Assembly: GCA_966128725.1 (NCBI GenBank)
Contig: CBHYLN010000006.1
Coordinates: forward strand, 1-64,000
Source of the DNA: JAFDZV01 sp966128725
GTDB lineage: Bacteria > Bacteroidota > Ignavibacteria > OLB7
Reading direction: 5' to 3'
DNA: 64,000 bases
The first letter of the stretch is position 1. Each line of letters opens with the position of its first letter. This document shows positions 51,706-59,320 of this stretch, one piece after another. The translations under genes were made by a program, and so were the position numbers. The notes beneath the pieces are model-generated. The model was given only the letters and a program-made list of their open reading frames with translations. It did no database searches and had not been told where the DNA came from.

Positions 51706-52968
51706 ATGAAGAAGCGCACGCTCTCGACCAACAGCAGCCGACGTTCGGCTTTGAAAACTCTCGGCATGGCCTCGGCCGCAACGCTTACCGCGCCGTTCCT
51801 CACGACGATGTCCGGCTCGGTTGGTTCGGTTGCAACGGCCGGTACGTTCATCGGTCGGCGCCGCGATCTCCGTTTGGCTGTGCTTATGCCCGGCACGCAG
51901 GGTGTTGGCACTGCTTCGTTTAACAACGGCATCAACCTTGCCCTGGAAATGGCGGGCACAACGGCCGTTCGTGCGCGCGTTCACGATATCGGCGGCGGCG
52001 TCAGTTGCGCTGTACGCTTCGCGCGCGAGCAGGCGGCAAACCGCGACGCGGATGTTGCAATCGGACTGATGAGCCCACGTGTGGCACGATGGCTGGATAC
52101 GGATCTGGAGCAGGCAAGGCTTCCTTTGATCGTTGCCGGCGCCGGCGAACGGGCGGTCAGCAGCGACGCGGTTTCCCCGGCGTTTGTGTACACAACCTTG
52201 CAGCTCACCAGCGCCGCCTACGCCGCTGGTGCATGGGCCGCCAATAACCTTGGCCGTTCGTGTGCGCTTGCGGCATCGTATTACGAAGCGGGATACGATA
52301 TCGTGCATGCCTTCGGGGCCGGGTTCCAGGCCGCCGGTGGCACTGTGATATCCAGCTACATCAGTGGCTCACCGGTTTCAACGGTAACCGCCCACGATGT
52401 TGTGCGGGCGATCGCCGAAAGCAAGGCCGACGTTGTTGGCGCTTTCTACAACGGCGCGGAAGCAGCCGAGTTCTTTGCCCGGTATGCGTCGTACGAGAGC
52501 ACCGCATACCGGCCCGTTGTTGGCAGTGCGCTGGTTTCCCCAACACAGACCTCGGGCATTCGCCTGATGAGCGGCACCACGTGGTCGGCCGCGCTCGACA
52601 ACGTTGCCAACCGCGCGTTCGTTGACGCGTACACCGCACGGTTCGCGCAGGCGCCCGATTCCTTCGCGCTGCTTGGCTACGAGAGCGCGCAGCGCGCGAT
52701 CGACGCCTACGATCGCGGCGGCCGCGATGGCGTGGTTGAGGCGCTTCGCTCCTCGGCATCGAATGCTCAGGTTGCGGTTGGCGCCCGTGGCATGGTTGCC
52801 GTGAACAAGGGGACAAACGAGATTTCGGCCCCGGTGTATCTCCGCCGTTTCAACAGCGACGGAACCGAGGAGATGGTCGCCGAACTTTCCACGGCCGATC
52901 AGGCACAGAAGATTGCCGCGCAGCTCCCACAGCGCAGCGGCTGGATTACTTCCTACCTCACAGTATAG
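51706..52968 (+). CDS. Orphan ABC-type (Peripla_BP_6) binding protein with RR-type signal
   Basis: 420 residues. The N-terminus SSRRSALKTLGMASAATLTAPF looks like a twin-arginine or Sec signal. The mature part is a type I periplasmic-binding fold: LRLAVLMPGTQGVGTASFNNGINLALEMAG, VAIGLMSPRVARWLDTDLEQARLPLIVAGAGERA, YTTLQLTSAAYAAGAWAANNLGRSCALAASYYEAGYDIVHAF and DSFALLGYESAQRAIDAY, as in branched-chain amino-acid/amide binding proteins (LivJ-like). No permease or ATPase genes are near, so it may not serve transport. The next gene, 135 bases on, encodes a tail-collar protein, and the pair could be one transcript. Confidence 0.85.
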   Translation: MKKRTLSTNSSRRSALKTLGMASAATLTAPFLTTMSGSVGSVATAGTFIGRRRDLRLAVLMPGTQGVGTASFNNGINLALEMAGTTAVRARVHDIGGGVSCAVRFAREQAANRDADVAIGLMSPRVARWLDTDLEQARLPLIVAGAGERAVSSDAVSPAFVYTTLQLTSAAYAAGAWAANNLGRSCALAASYYEAGYDIVHAFGAGFQAAGGTVISSYISGSPVSTVTAHDVVRAIAESKADVVGAFYNGAEAAEFFARYASYESTAYRPVVGSALVSPTQTSGIRLMSGTTWSAALDNVANRAFVDAYTARFAQAPDSFALLGYESAQRAIDAYDRGGRDGVVEALRSSASNAQVAVGARGMVAVNKGTNEISAPVYLRRFNSDGTEEMVAELSTADQAQKIAAQLPQRSGWITSYLTV

Positions 52969-53103
52969 GAGTCGGTTACCGCCGAGAGATGGATTCCCTT
53001 GAGGCCAGATCTCACCAACATCGGCGAACCGCGTTTCGATGGGACGGATGCACGGCATTGGGCCGTGCGAGTTCACACAACCATTTAGTTAGGAGAAGTT
53101 CAC

Positions 53104-53631
53104 ATGGCAGAACCGTTTATCGGCCAGATCATCCAGGCTGGGTTCAACTTCGCACCGCGTGGCTACGCTACGTGTGATGGACAGCTCTTGTCCATCGCGC
53201 AGAATACGGCGCTCTTCTCGCTGCTCGGCACCACATTCGGCGGCGACGGACGTGTCACGTTCGGGCTGCCCGATCTCCGTGGCCGTGTAGCGATTCATCA
53301 GGGCCAGGGTCCGGGCCTTACCCCCCGTGTGATGGGCGAGGCAGCAGGCTCTGAAACGGTAACGCTGATCAACAGCGAAATGCCGATGCACAACCACCTG
53401 ATGGCGGTCACCAATGTGTCGGGTGCGGTCGCGACGCCAAACGGCAACTTCATCGCCGCGAGCAGCGATGCTAACGCCGTTGTCACGTTCCGTCCCACGT
53501 CCGACGGGTCCACGCTGAATCCGCAGTCAATCGGCCTGGCCGGTGGCAATCAGCCGCATAACAATATGCAGCCGTACCTCGTGATCAACTTCTGCATCGC
53601 GCTGCAGGGCATCTTCCCGTCGCGCAATTGA
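53104..53631 (+). CDS. Tail-collar domain protein (microcystin-dependent protein-like), copy 1
   Basis: 175 residues. FIGQIIQAGFNFAPRGYATCDGQLLSIAQNTALFSLLGTTFGGDGRVTFGLPDLRGRVAIHQGQGPG is the phage tail collar (PF07484) signature (G-x-I-x-x-F-A-G-x-x-P-x-G-W-x-x-C-[DN]-G-x-x-L, LFxLLGTxxGGDG, F-x-LPDLRGR). C-terminally MPMHNHL and QPHNNMQPYLVINFCIALQGIFPSRN are also standard. It is the whole protein; there is no signal peptide. Such stand-alone collar proteins (MdpB-like) are common in bacteria outside phages and of unknown role. RBS TAGGAG lies 7 bases before the ATG, stronger than most here. A near-identical copy follows. Confidence 0.92.
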   Translation: MAEPFIGQIIQAGFNFAPRGYATCDGQLLSIAQNTALFSLLGTTFGGDGRVTFGLPDLRGRVAIHQGQGPGLTPRVMGEAAGSETVTLINSEMPMHNHLMAVTNVSGAVATPNGNFIAASSDANAVVTFRPTSDGSTLNPQSIGLAGGNQPHNNMQPYLVINFCIALQGIFPSRN

Positions 53632-53685
53632 TCATCGTTCGGTAACAAAAACTCAACGACTGATTAACCTGTAGGAGAACGATCA

Positions 53686-54213
53686 ATGGCAGAACCATTT
53701 ATCGGTCAGATCATAATGACCGGGTTCAACTTCGCACCGCGAGGCTACGCAACATGTGATGGGCAGCTCTTGTCCATTGCGCAGAACACGGCCCTTTTCT
53801 CGCTGCTGGGCACCACGTTCGGCGGCGACGGACAGGTCACGTTCGGATTGCCCGACCTGCGTGGTCGTGTCGGGATTCATCAGGGGCAGGGCCCCGGCCT
53901 GACCAATCGCACAATGGGTGAGGCTTCGGGCACTGAAACGGTAACGCTGATCAGCAGCCAGATGCCGATGCACAACCACTTGATGGCAACCACCAACGTG
54001 TCGGGTGCGCTCGGGACACCGAACGGCAACTTCATCGCCGCAAGCAGTGCGCCAGGCACCGCGGTGATGTTCCGCCCTACGTCGGACGGATCCACGTTGA
54101 ATCCGCAGTCCATCGGTTTGGCTGGCGGCAATCAACCGCACAACAACATGCAGCCGTATCTGGTGATCAGCTTCAGCATCGCGTTGGAAGGAATCTTCCC
54201 GTCGCGCAACTAG
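53686..54213 (+). CDS. Tail-collar domain protein, copy 2 (tandem duplicate)
   Basis: 175 residues, the same length as copy 1 and about 87 % identical by eye (some 22 differences, clustered in the loop around residues 120-130 and near 74-83). The DNA copies are offset by 582 bases, including the TAGGAG ribosome site and leader, so this is a recent tandem duplication under protein-level constraint. The function is probably the same, perhaps with two different partners. A 10-base hairpin follows after 31 bases. Confidence 0.92.
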   Translation: MAEPFIGQIIMTGFNFAPRGYATCDGQLLSIAQNTALFSLLGTTFGGDGQVTFGLPDLRGRVGIHQGQGPGLTNRTMGEASGTETVTLISSQMPMHNHLMATTNVSGALGTPNGNFIAASSAPGTAVMFRPTSDGSTLNPQSIGLAGGNQPHNNMQPYLVISFSIALEGIFPSRN

Positions 54214-54244
54214 CCGACATACAAACGCGTTTGTTGCGGAATAT

Positions 54245-54282
54245 TGTGGCCGGCATACATCCAAGCGATCGTGCCGGCCACA
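54245..54282 (+). terminator. Hairpin after the collar genes
   Basis: Ten-base perfect stem TGTGGCCGGC / GCCGGCCACA with an 18-base loop, followed by GTTGTATTC. A likely terminator without a long T run. Confidence 0.5.
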
Positions 54283-54388
54283 GTTGTATTCAACACCGGC
54301 ACCATGGCCCGCTCGCTCCCATGATGATATGGCGCCGGTTCCACATAAAGCGCCCTTCATACGGCACATCCACCAAGAATACCCGTTC

Positions 54389-54895
54389 ATGCTTGCCAAC
54401 TTCGGCCCGTATACGTTTCGCAGAATCGAGGAACGCGACAGCGAGTTTGTGCGCTCTCTGTTCCACATCACGCTGCGCTCGCAGATGCCATTTGAGCAGA
54501 CCGGATTAAGCGATGACCAGATCGATGCCCTGCTGGATCACCAACTTGAGGCGCAGACACTGCACTACAGCTCCAACTACCCACAGGCCGAGATTTCAAT
54601 CGTAGAGCACCCCGACGGCCCGGTGGCACGGTTGATCATCATCGAGTTCGACAACGAGGTTCGGTTGGGTGATTTGATGGTGCTGCCCGAGCATCAGAAC
54701 AATGGCCTGTGCTCATACATCATGGATCAGTACGTGGCGCTTGGCCTGGCTACCGGGCGCATGATCCGTCTGCACGTTGAGAAGGTGAACCGTGCGATCA
54801 ACCTGTACAAGCGAAAGCACTTTGTCATCATCGAGGACCTGTCGTCGCACTGGCTTATGGAATACCAGCCCGAGAAAGCCTCACAAGCAGCATGA
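54389..54895 (+). CDS. GNAT family N-acetyltransferase
   Basis: 168 residues, acetyl-CoA-dependent acetyltransferase fold. YTFRRIEERDSEFVRSLFHITLRSQMPFEQTGLSDDQIDALLDHQLEAQTLHY, then ISIVEHPDGPVARLIIIEFDNEVRLGDLMVLPEHQNNGLCSYIMDQYVALGLATGRMIRLHVEKVNRAINLYKRKHF. The L-x-x-Q/R-x-x-G/N-x-G/A pyrophosphate loop is LPEHQNNGLCS, somewhat degenerate. VEKVNRAINLYKRKHF is the standard GNAT motif B. The start at 54389 is chosen; an in-frame ATG at 54329 would add 20 residues. GNAT genes recur next to tail-collar genes in other genomes, and acetylation of a collar protein is a plausible but unproved role. Confidence 0.88.
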   Translation: MLANFGPYTFRRIEERDSEFVRSLFHITLRSQMPFEQTGLSDDQIDALLDHQLEAQTLHYSSNYPQAEISIVEHPDGPVARLIIIEFDNEVRLGDLMVLPEHQNNGLCSYIMDQYVALGLATGRMIRLHVEKVNRAINLYKRKHFVIIEDLSSHWLMEYQPEKASQAA

Positions 54896-55179
54896 TTGTG
54901 GTGATGCAGGCAATTGTCGCGGAACACATGAAACCCGTTGGCAATTACCACGCCCCACGGGAAACCTGCGTGTTCGTGTGTATCCCGTGGAGCATGTTCA
55001 GCAAGGTTTTCGCAAAGGCATAATCCAGCTCCTGCTCACATCCGCCCCGTTGGTTCAGAGGTCGGCGATCCTCGCGAGCCAACCGGCGCACCCGCCCCTT
55101 CTCCCCATTCCACTCCGCTGCATCACGTGACCATGACATCGGATGCAGCATTGCTACCCGGTTATAGGCCGCACGCGCG
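54896..55179. other. Intergenic stretch between GNAT and DUF6916-like genes
   Basis: 284 bases, convergent genes on both sides. No coding frame or clear terminator is seen. Confidence 0.4.
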
Positions 55180-55524
55180 TCAGTTAAACACGGATTCGTA
55201 CTGCCATCCGGTCTCACCCGGACCAACCGGTACCACTCCCATCTGGAACTGCCCCACCTCCGGGTGATCGAACTGGTACAATCCCTGGCGTGTCAACGCC
55301 ATTTCATCTCCACGAAACAAGAGAACAAATGGATCGGTACGCACATACCCTGCCTTGCCCAGGGCCCTGCCATCCATGGGCTTAAGCTGAAGGGGCTCGG
55401 CACTGATCAGCTCCAGATTCACGGTGACCCCATCCGGGCGAGTGACGACGAAGTTGGTGCCAACGTGCCGCACGAAGGTCTCGTATGTAAAGGGACTGGG
55501 GGTTGGCACAAATGCATTATCCAC
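55180..55524 (-). CDS. DUF6916-like protein
   Basis: 114 residues. FTYETFVRHVGTNFVVTRPDGVTVNLELISAEPL..., FVLLFRGDEMALTRQGLYQFDHPEVGQFQMGVVPVGPGETGWQYESVFN matches the pattern of DUF6916 as I recall it (beta-rich, F-x-x-L-F-x-G, QG-x-Y-x-[FL]-x-H, G-x-[FL]-x-[ILM]-x-[VL]-x-P-[VI]-G, Y-E-[AS]-[VI]-F-N at the end). Such genes are found beside tail-collar proteins. It is small, beta-rich, and the end VFN resembles a capping or contact motif. The start is the GTG at 55524 with AGAGGAA well placed upstream. It is on the opposite strand to the collar genes. Family assignment is from memory of the pattern and should be tested. Confidence 0.7.
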   Translation of the reverse strand: MDNAFVPTPSPFTYETFVRHVGTNFVVTRPDGVTVNLELISAEPLQLKPMDGRALGKAGYVRTDPFVLLFRGDEMALTRQGLYQFDHPEVGQFQMGVVPVGPGETGWQYESVFN

Positions 55525-55606
55525 GGGGCATTCCTCTTGGCAAAGTTGGTCCACGAAATCCGGGGCAAACCCAAACTATCATGTTCACGATGATGATTGG
55601 ATCCCC

Positions 55607-55646
55607 ATTTACAACAAGGGACATCCACATACGTGGATGTCCCTTG
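55607..55646 (-). terminator. Strong terminator of the fibre-like gene
   Basis: Fourteen-base perfect stem CAAGGGACATCCAC / GTGGATGTCCCTTG (55615-55628 with 55633-55646), four-base loop, then TTGTAAAT on the minus strand. It lies 43 bases beyond the stop of the fibre-like gene and separates it from the DUF6916-like gene. Confidence 0.8.
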
Positions 55647-55689
55647 CTCGATGATCGTTCAACGATAGCCGTTAGCTGCAAGCAGCAGC

Positions 55690-58600
55690 TTACCAGCCAT
55701 ACCAGTTGCCGGCGCCATCGGAATACAGGCGGCGGTTACCGCCGGCATTGCCGAATGCCATGTTATTCTGGCCGTCGATCTTGTCGGTTCCATTCGGCTG
55801 AATGGTCAGAACCGGCAGAAGCGCATTGTTGTACTTCTCGATCTTGATAATCAGGATCTCACCGGCAGTTGTTGCCGGCTGCAGATTGATCGTGAAGTTC
55901 GTACCGGCCGACATATCAACACCGATGATGTCGTCGGCACCAACAACGTTGTACGACGTATTACCGGCATTTGCGATAAGCCCGGTGCGAGCAAACAGAA
56001 TGGCGCCACCGCCAATCGAACCCCACTTCAACGTGGCGTTGTTGCCCGCAACCGCCTGTACCTGCAGCACCTGATCAACCCCCGTTGGGGCGGCATTCGG
56101 GAGCGTGTAGGTAAGATCGGCGGCCTGCGCCTGTGCCTTGATCGCGGTATAGTTCACACCCGAGCCACTGGGCTCAAGCAAACGCAACTCGCGGGCAGTG
56201 TTGTCGTTGTTGCCGATTGCGATGTGCGCGTTCGTTGTCGTGAACGTGCCCGCGGCGATATCCGCGCCCTGAATCGTACCGTCGGCGATCTTGGCACTGG
56301 TAACCGCACCATCGGCGATGTGTGCCGTGTTCACCGCCGAGGTAAGCAGCTTCAGGCCCGAAACGGCACTGTCGGCCAGCTTCGAGGTCGTCACCGTACC
56401 GTTGGCAACCTTCGAGGTCGTGATCGCGTTGGCCACGATGTCAGCGTTCTGGATGCTGTTGACAAGCGACAGCTTCGAGTACACAATCGCCGCCGTCGGC
56501 GAAACATCGGCGTCAACGATCGTGCCGTCCAGGATCTTCGCGCTCGTCACGGCATTGGCCGCGATTACCGGGTTCGGATACGTGCCGGTAAGATCACCGC
56601 CCGCCGCGCCGCTTGGCGGCAACGAGGTTGGCGCACCGCTCAGCTTCGAGTAGCTGATGCCGTTGGCAACCTTGGCGTCGGTAACCGCACCATCGGCGAT
56701 GTGCGCCGTGTTCACCGCCGAGGTAAGCAGCTTCAGGCCCGAAACGGCACTGTCGGCCAGCTTCGAGGTCGTCACCGTACCGTTGGCAACCTTCGAGGTC
56801 GTGATCGCGTTGGCCACGATGTCAGCGTTCTGGATGCTGTTGACAAGCGACAGCTTCGAGTACGCAATCGCCGCCGTCGGCGAAACATCGGCATCAACGA
56901 TCGTGCCGTCCAGGATCTTCGCGCTCGTCACGGCGTTGGCCGCGATCGTCGGGTTCGGATACGTGCCGGTGAGATCACCACCCGCGGCGCCACCCGGCGA
57001 CGGGCTGCCCCACACGATGTTGGTGCCGTTGTACGTGATCGCCTGGCCCGAGGCCGCACCCGTTGGGCTCAACTTCGGAAGCGTGATCGATCCGTCGATA
57101 TGATCGGCCGTAACCAGGCTGTTCGTCAGGTTCAGCTTCGAGTATGCGATCGCTGCTCCGGCCGCAACATCGGCGTTGACGATCGTGCCGTCCAGGATCT
57201 TCGCGCTCGTCACGGCGTTGGCCGCGATCGTCGGGTTCGGATACGTGCCGGTGAGATCACCACCCGCGGCGCCACCCGGCGACGGGCTGCCCCACACGAT
57301 GTTGGTGCCGTTGTACGTGATCGCCTGGCCCGAGGCCGCACCCGTTGGGCTCAACTTCGGAAGCGTGATCGATCCGTCGATATGATCGGCCGTAACCAGG
57401 CTGTTCGTCAGGTTCAGCTTCGAGTATGCGATCGCTGCTCCGGCCGCAACATCGGCGTTGACGATCGTGCCGTCCAGGATCTTCGCGCTGTTGACCGAGC
57501 CGTCGACAAGGTCACCAGTGACGATGCTGTTGGCAAGCGCCAGCTTCGAGTACGCAATCGCCGCCGTCGGCGAGACGTCGGCATTGACGATCGTGCCGTC
57601 GAGAATCTTCGCGGTCGTGACCGCACCGTCGGCAAGGTCCGCCGTGACAACGGTGCCATCGGCGATCTTCGCGGTAGTGACCGAGCCATCGGCAAGGTCC
57701 GCCGTGACGATCGTGCCATCGACGATGTCGCCGCTGACAATGCTGTTGGCAAGCGCCAACTTCGAGTACGCAATCGCGGCCGCGGCGGCAACGTCGGCGT
57801 TCACAATCGTGCCGTCGAGAATCTTCGCGCTGTTGACCGCGCCGTCGGCAAGGTCCGCCGTGGCGATCGTGCCATCGACGATGTCGCCGCTGACGATGCT
57901 GTTGGCGAGCGCCAGCTTCGAGTACGCAATCGCGGCCGCGGCGGCAACGTCAGCGTTCACAATTGTGCCGTCGAGGATCTTCGCGCTGTTTACCGCATCG
58001 TTGGCGATATCCTGCGTCTTGACCTCGCCGTCCTTGATCTTCACGGACGTGACGGAACTGTCGGCAAGGATGGACTCGGTCACCGAACCGATGGCGAGCT
58101 TGTTGGTCGTCACCGCGCCGTTGGCCAGATCGGCCGTGGCGATGGTGCCGTCGAGAATCTTGTCCGACGTAACGGCATCCGGAGCAAGCTTCGGATTGGT
58201 CACCGCGCCATTGGCCAGCTTCACCGTGTTGATCGCCGAGTCGGCAATGTATTCACGCTTGATGCCCCGTCCGGCGATCGAGAGCGACGTGGTCGGTCCG
58301 TTCGGATCGGAAACGATGATGGCATCGTCATTGCTCTGGATGGTGTTGATCGTGCCAACACTCAACGAGGTCACCGTGATCTTGCCCGTGGCATTGTTCT
58401 TGGTGATCTGGATGTTGGTACCGCCCAGAATTTCGAGATCGCCCTTCATTCCGTTCAGGCTGCTCACAACCAGACCGGGCAGCGAAGTCCAGGCAACGCC
58501 GGCGCCGGTGGAAACAAGGATCTGGCCCGCGGTGCTGCCCAGGGAGCTGAGCTTGGCCGGGGTCACCGAGCCGTCGGCAATGCTGGAAGTGCCGATCGCG

Positions 58601-59013
58601 CCTGGCGCAACCGCGCGCGCGGAATCGGCCATGATCGCCCGCATGCTATACGGCGAACTGGTGAGCTGGACACGCGGCGTCAACTCGGTGCCGCCATCGA
58701 TACCAAACCCAAGCCAATAGGTACGGTCGAACTGAACGCTCGACGGGATACCACCCGGGGTGGATGCACCGATGATCAGGTTGTAGATGCCCTTGTTTAC
58801 CGACACAGTCTGTGTCTCGGAGAACAGAGCCGTGCCACCGGTCTCTACATCGTAGAGCTTTACGGCAATGGCGTGATTGCCCTGCACGGGGTTACCACCT
58901 GCATTGGTGATATATCCCTGATAGGATATCGTGCGTGGAGCCTGGGCCCAGGCTGTTGTTGCCATCAGGAGTCCGGCAACCGCAACGCCGAAATACCTAC
59001 GTGGATGCTTCAT
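55690..59013 (-). CDS. Secreted fibre-like protein with exact tandem repeats
   Basis: 1107 residues. Sec signal MKHPRRYFGVAVAGLLMATTAWAQ. Residues 25-135 are a compact domain (ISYQGYITNAGGNPVQGNHAIAVKLYDVETGG..., YWLGFGIDGGTELTPRVQLTSSPYSMRA) found at the N-terminus of many secreted bacterial fibres. Residues about 150-860 consist of short repeats with the consensus [ST]-AKI-[LA]-DGTI-V-N-ADV, AIAYSKL, GDLTGTYPNP[TV]IAANAV, as in tail fibres. The C-terminal 150 residues (NAHIAIGNNDNTARELRLLEPSGSG..., FNLQPATT..., YSDGAGNWYGW) are a globular tip. No T9SS sorting domain is present. Start at 59013; promoter at 59198-59227. Confidence 0.9.
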   Translation of the reverse strand: MKHPRRYFGVAVAGLLMATTAWAQAPRTISYQGYITNAGGNPVQGNHAIAVKLYDVETGGTALFSETQTVSVNKGIYNLIIGASTPGGIPSSVQFDRTYWLGFGIDGGTELTPRVQLTSSPYSMRAIMADSARAVAPGAIGTSSIADGSVTPAKLSSLGSTAGQILVSTGAGVAWTSLPGLVVSSLNGMKGDLEILGGTNIQITKNNATGKITVTSLSVGTINTIQSNDDAIIVSDPNGPTTSLSIAGRGIKREYIADSAINTVKLANGAVTNPKLAPDAVTSDKILDGTIATADLANGAVTTNKLAIGSVTESILADSSVTSVKIKDGEVKTQDIANDAVNSAKILDGTIVNADVAAAAAIAYSKLALANSIVSGDIVDGTIATADLADGAVNSAKILDGTIVNADVAAAAAIAYSKLALANSIVSGDIVDGTIVTADLADGSVTTAKIADGTVVTADLADGAVTTAKILDGTIVNADVSPTAAIAYSKLALANSIVTGDLVDGSVNSAKILDGTIVNADVAAGAAIAYSKLNLTNSLVTADHIDGSITLPKLSPTGAASGQAITYNGTNIVWGSPSPGGAAGGDLTGTYPNPTIAANAVTSAKILDGTIVNADVAAGAAIAYSKLNLTNSLVTADHIDGSITLPKLSPTGAASGQAITYNGTNIVWGSPSPGGAAGGDLTGTYPNPTIAANAVTSAKILDGTIVDADVSPTAAIAYSKLSLVNSIQNADIVANAITTSKVANGTVTTSKLADSAVSGLKLLTSAVNTAHIADGAVTDAKVANGISYSKLSGAPTSLPPSGAAGGDLTGTYPNPVIAANAVTSAKILDGTIVDADVSPTAAIVYSKLSLVNSIQNADIVANAITTSKVANGTVTTSKLADSAVSGLKLLTSAVNTAHIADGAVTSAKIADGTIQGADIAAGTFTTTNAHIAIGNNDNTARELRLLEPSGSGVNYTAIKAQAQAADLTYTLPNAAPTGVDQVLQVQAVAGNNATLKWGSIGGGAILFARTGLIANAGNTSYNVVGADDIIGVDMSAGTNFTINLQPATTAGEILIIKIEKYNNALLPVLTIQPNGTDKIDGQNNMAFGNAGGNRRLYSDGAGNWYGW
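56308..56950. repeat. 381-bp repeat unit, two imperfect copies
   Basis: The segment beginning TAACCGCACCATCGGCGATG (56301 and 56682) is repeated with an offset of 381 bases (127 codons), nearly identical for about 230 bases, inside the fibre-like gene. Confidence 0.8.
56898..57489. repeat. 282-bp tandem repeat, two exact copies
   Basis: The unit, 94 codons, recurs with an offset of 282 bases and no difference visible over about 310 bases (56898-57207 versus 57180-57489). It encodes a segment from KILDGTIVNADV through GGDLTGTYPNPTIAANA. Confidence 0.85.
57765..57990. repeat. 156-bp repeat in the fibre-like gene
   Basis: A near-identical unit with an offset of 156 bases (52 codons) around CAATCGCGGCCGCGGCGGCA (57771 and 57927), encoding SAKILDGTIVNADVAAAAAI. 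Confidence 0.75.
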
Positions 59014-59320
59014 GGAGATCCCTCTCGTCATTGTGAGTAGATTCTACAGTTCAAACGTTGTCAGCAAATCTTGTGGGGAGGGGGGATGAACCAGCTCGCC
59101 TCCATTGGGGAAAAGGAGCGGACCTCCGGCCAAAGGCCACAGAGTTTACGAAGGGTTCATGCCAAGCCGGCCATGTTGGGCGCGGTTCAACGAAGCTCAA
59201 ACATACGGAATTCATTTTAAACAAAAACCAAATGCCAAGCCCGGAAGGTTGAGGCCTGCATACCCGCCAACGTAGACACAGGCGCGCGCGCAGCGGCATG
59301 CCGACAGCAGAAACCATATG
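59014..59320. other. Fibre-gene upstream region, no gene
   Basis: 307 bases with the best promoter in the window (59198-59227, minus) and an A/T-rich core. An 88-codon open frame on the minus strand (59051-59317) shows no family features and is rejected. Confidence 0.5.
59198..59227 (-). promoter_or_regulatory. Promoter of the fibre-like gene
   Basis: Minus strand reads TTTTTG-(16 bases)-TATGTTTG: an exact TAnnTTTG -7 element (complement of 59198-59205) and a TTTTTG -33 element (complement of 59222-59227). The leader would be about 180 bases. Confidence 0.55.

Larger units (their letters stand above)
53104..54213 (+). repeat. Tandem gene duplication, 582-bp offset
   Basis: The two tail-collar genes with their ribosome sites form a direct duplication. 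Long exact stretches are shared, for example the TGCAGAACCGTTTATCGG-type start and the LSIAQNTALFSLLGTTFGG coding part. Confidence 0.85.

Noticed and set aside
55690..59013. CRISPR-like array from the repeats at 56.3-58.0 kb
   Set aside because: Units are long (282, 381, 156 bases), in frame and coding; there is no short constant repeat with variable spacers.
51706..59013. A prophage or contractile injection system
   Set aside because: Only collar domains and a fibre-like protein are present. No capsid, portal, terminase, sheath, tube, baseplate, lysis or integrase gene is visible, and the proteins carry normal signal peptides or none.
56224..59040. A 938-codon open frame on the plus strand across the fibre-like gene
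   Set aside because: Its Arg/Gly/Asp-rich, repetitive product mirrors the repeats of the minus-strand gene, which has a signal peptide, known domains, a promoter and a terminator. The open frame follows from GC-rich codon use.
59051..59317. An 88-codon frame on the minus strand upstream of the fibre-like gene
   Set aside because: It has no recognised sequence features and overlaps the promoter of the fibre-like gene.
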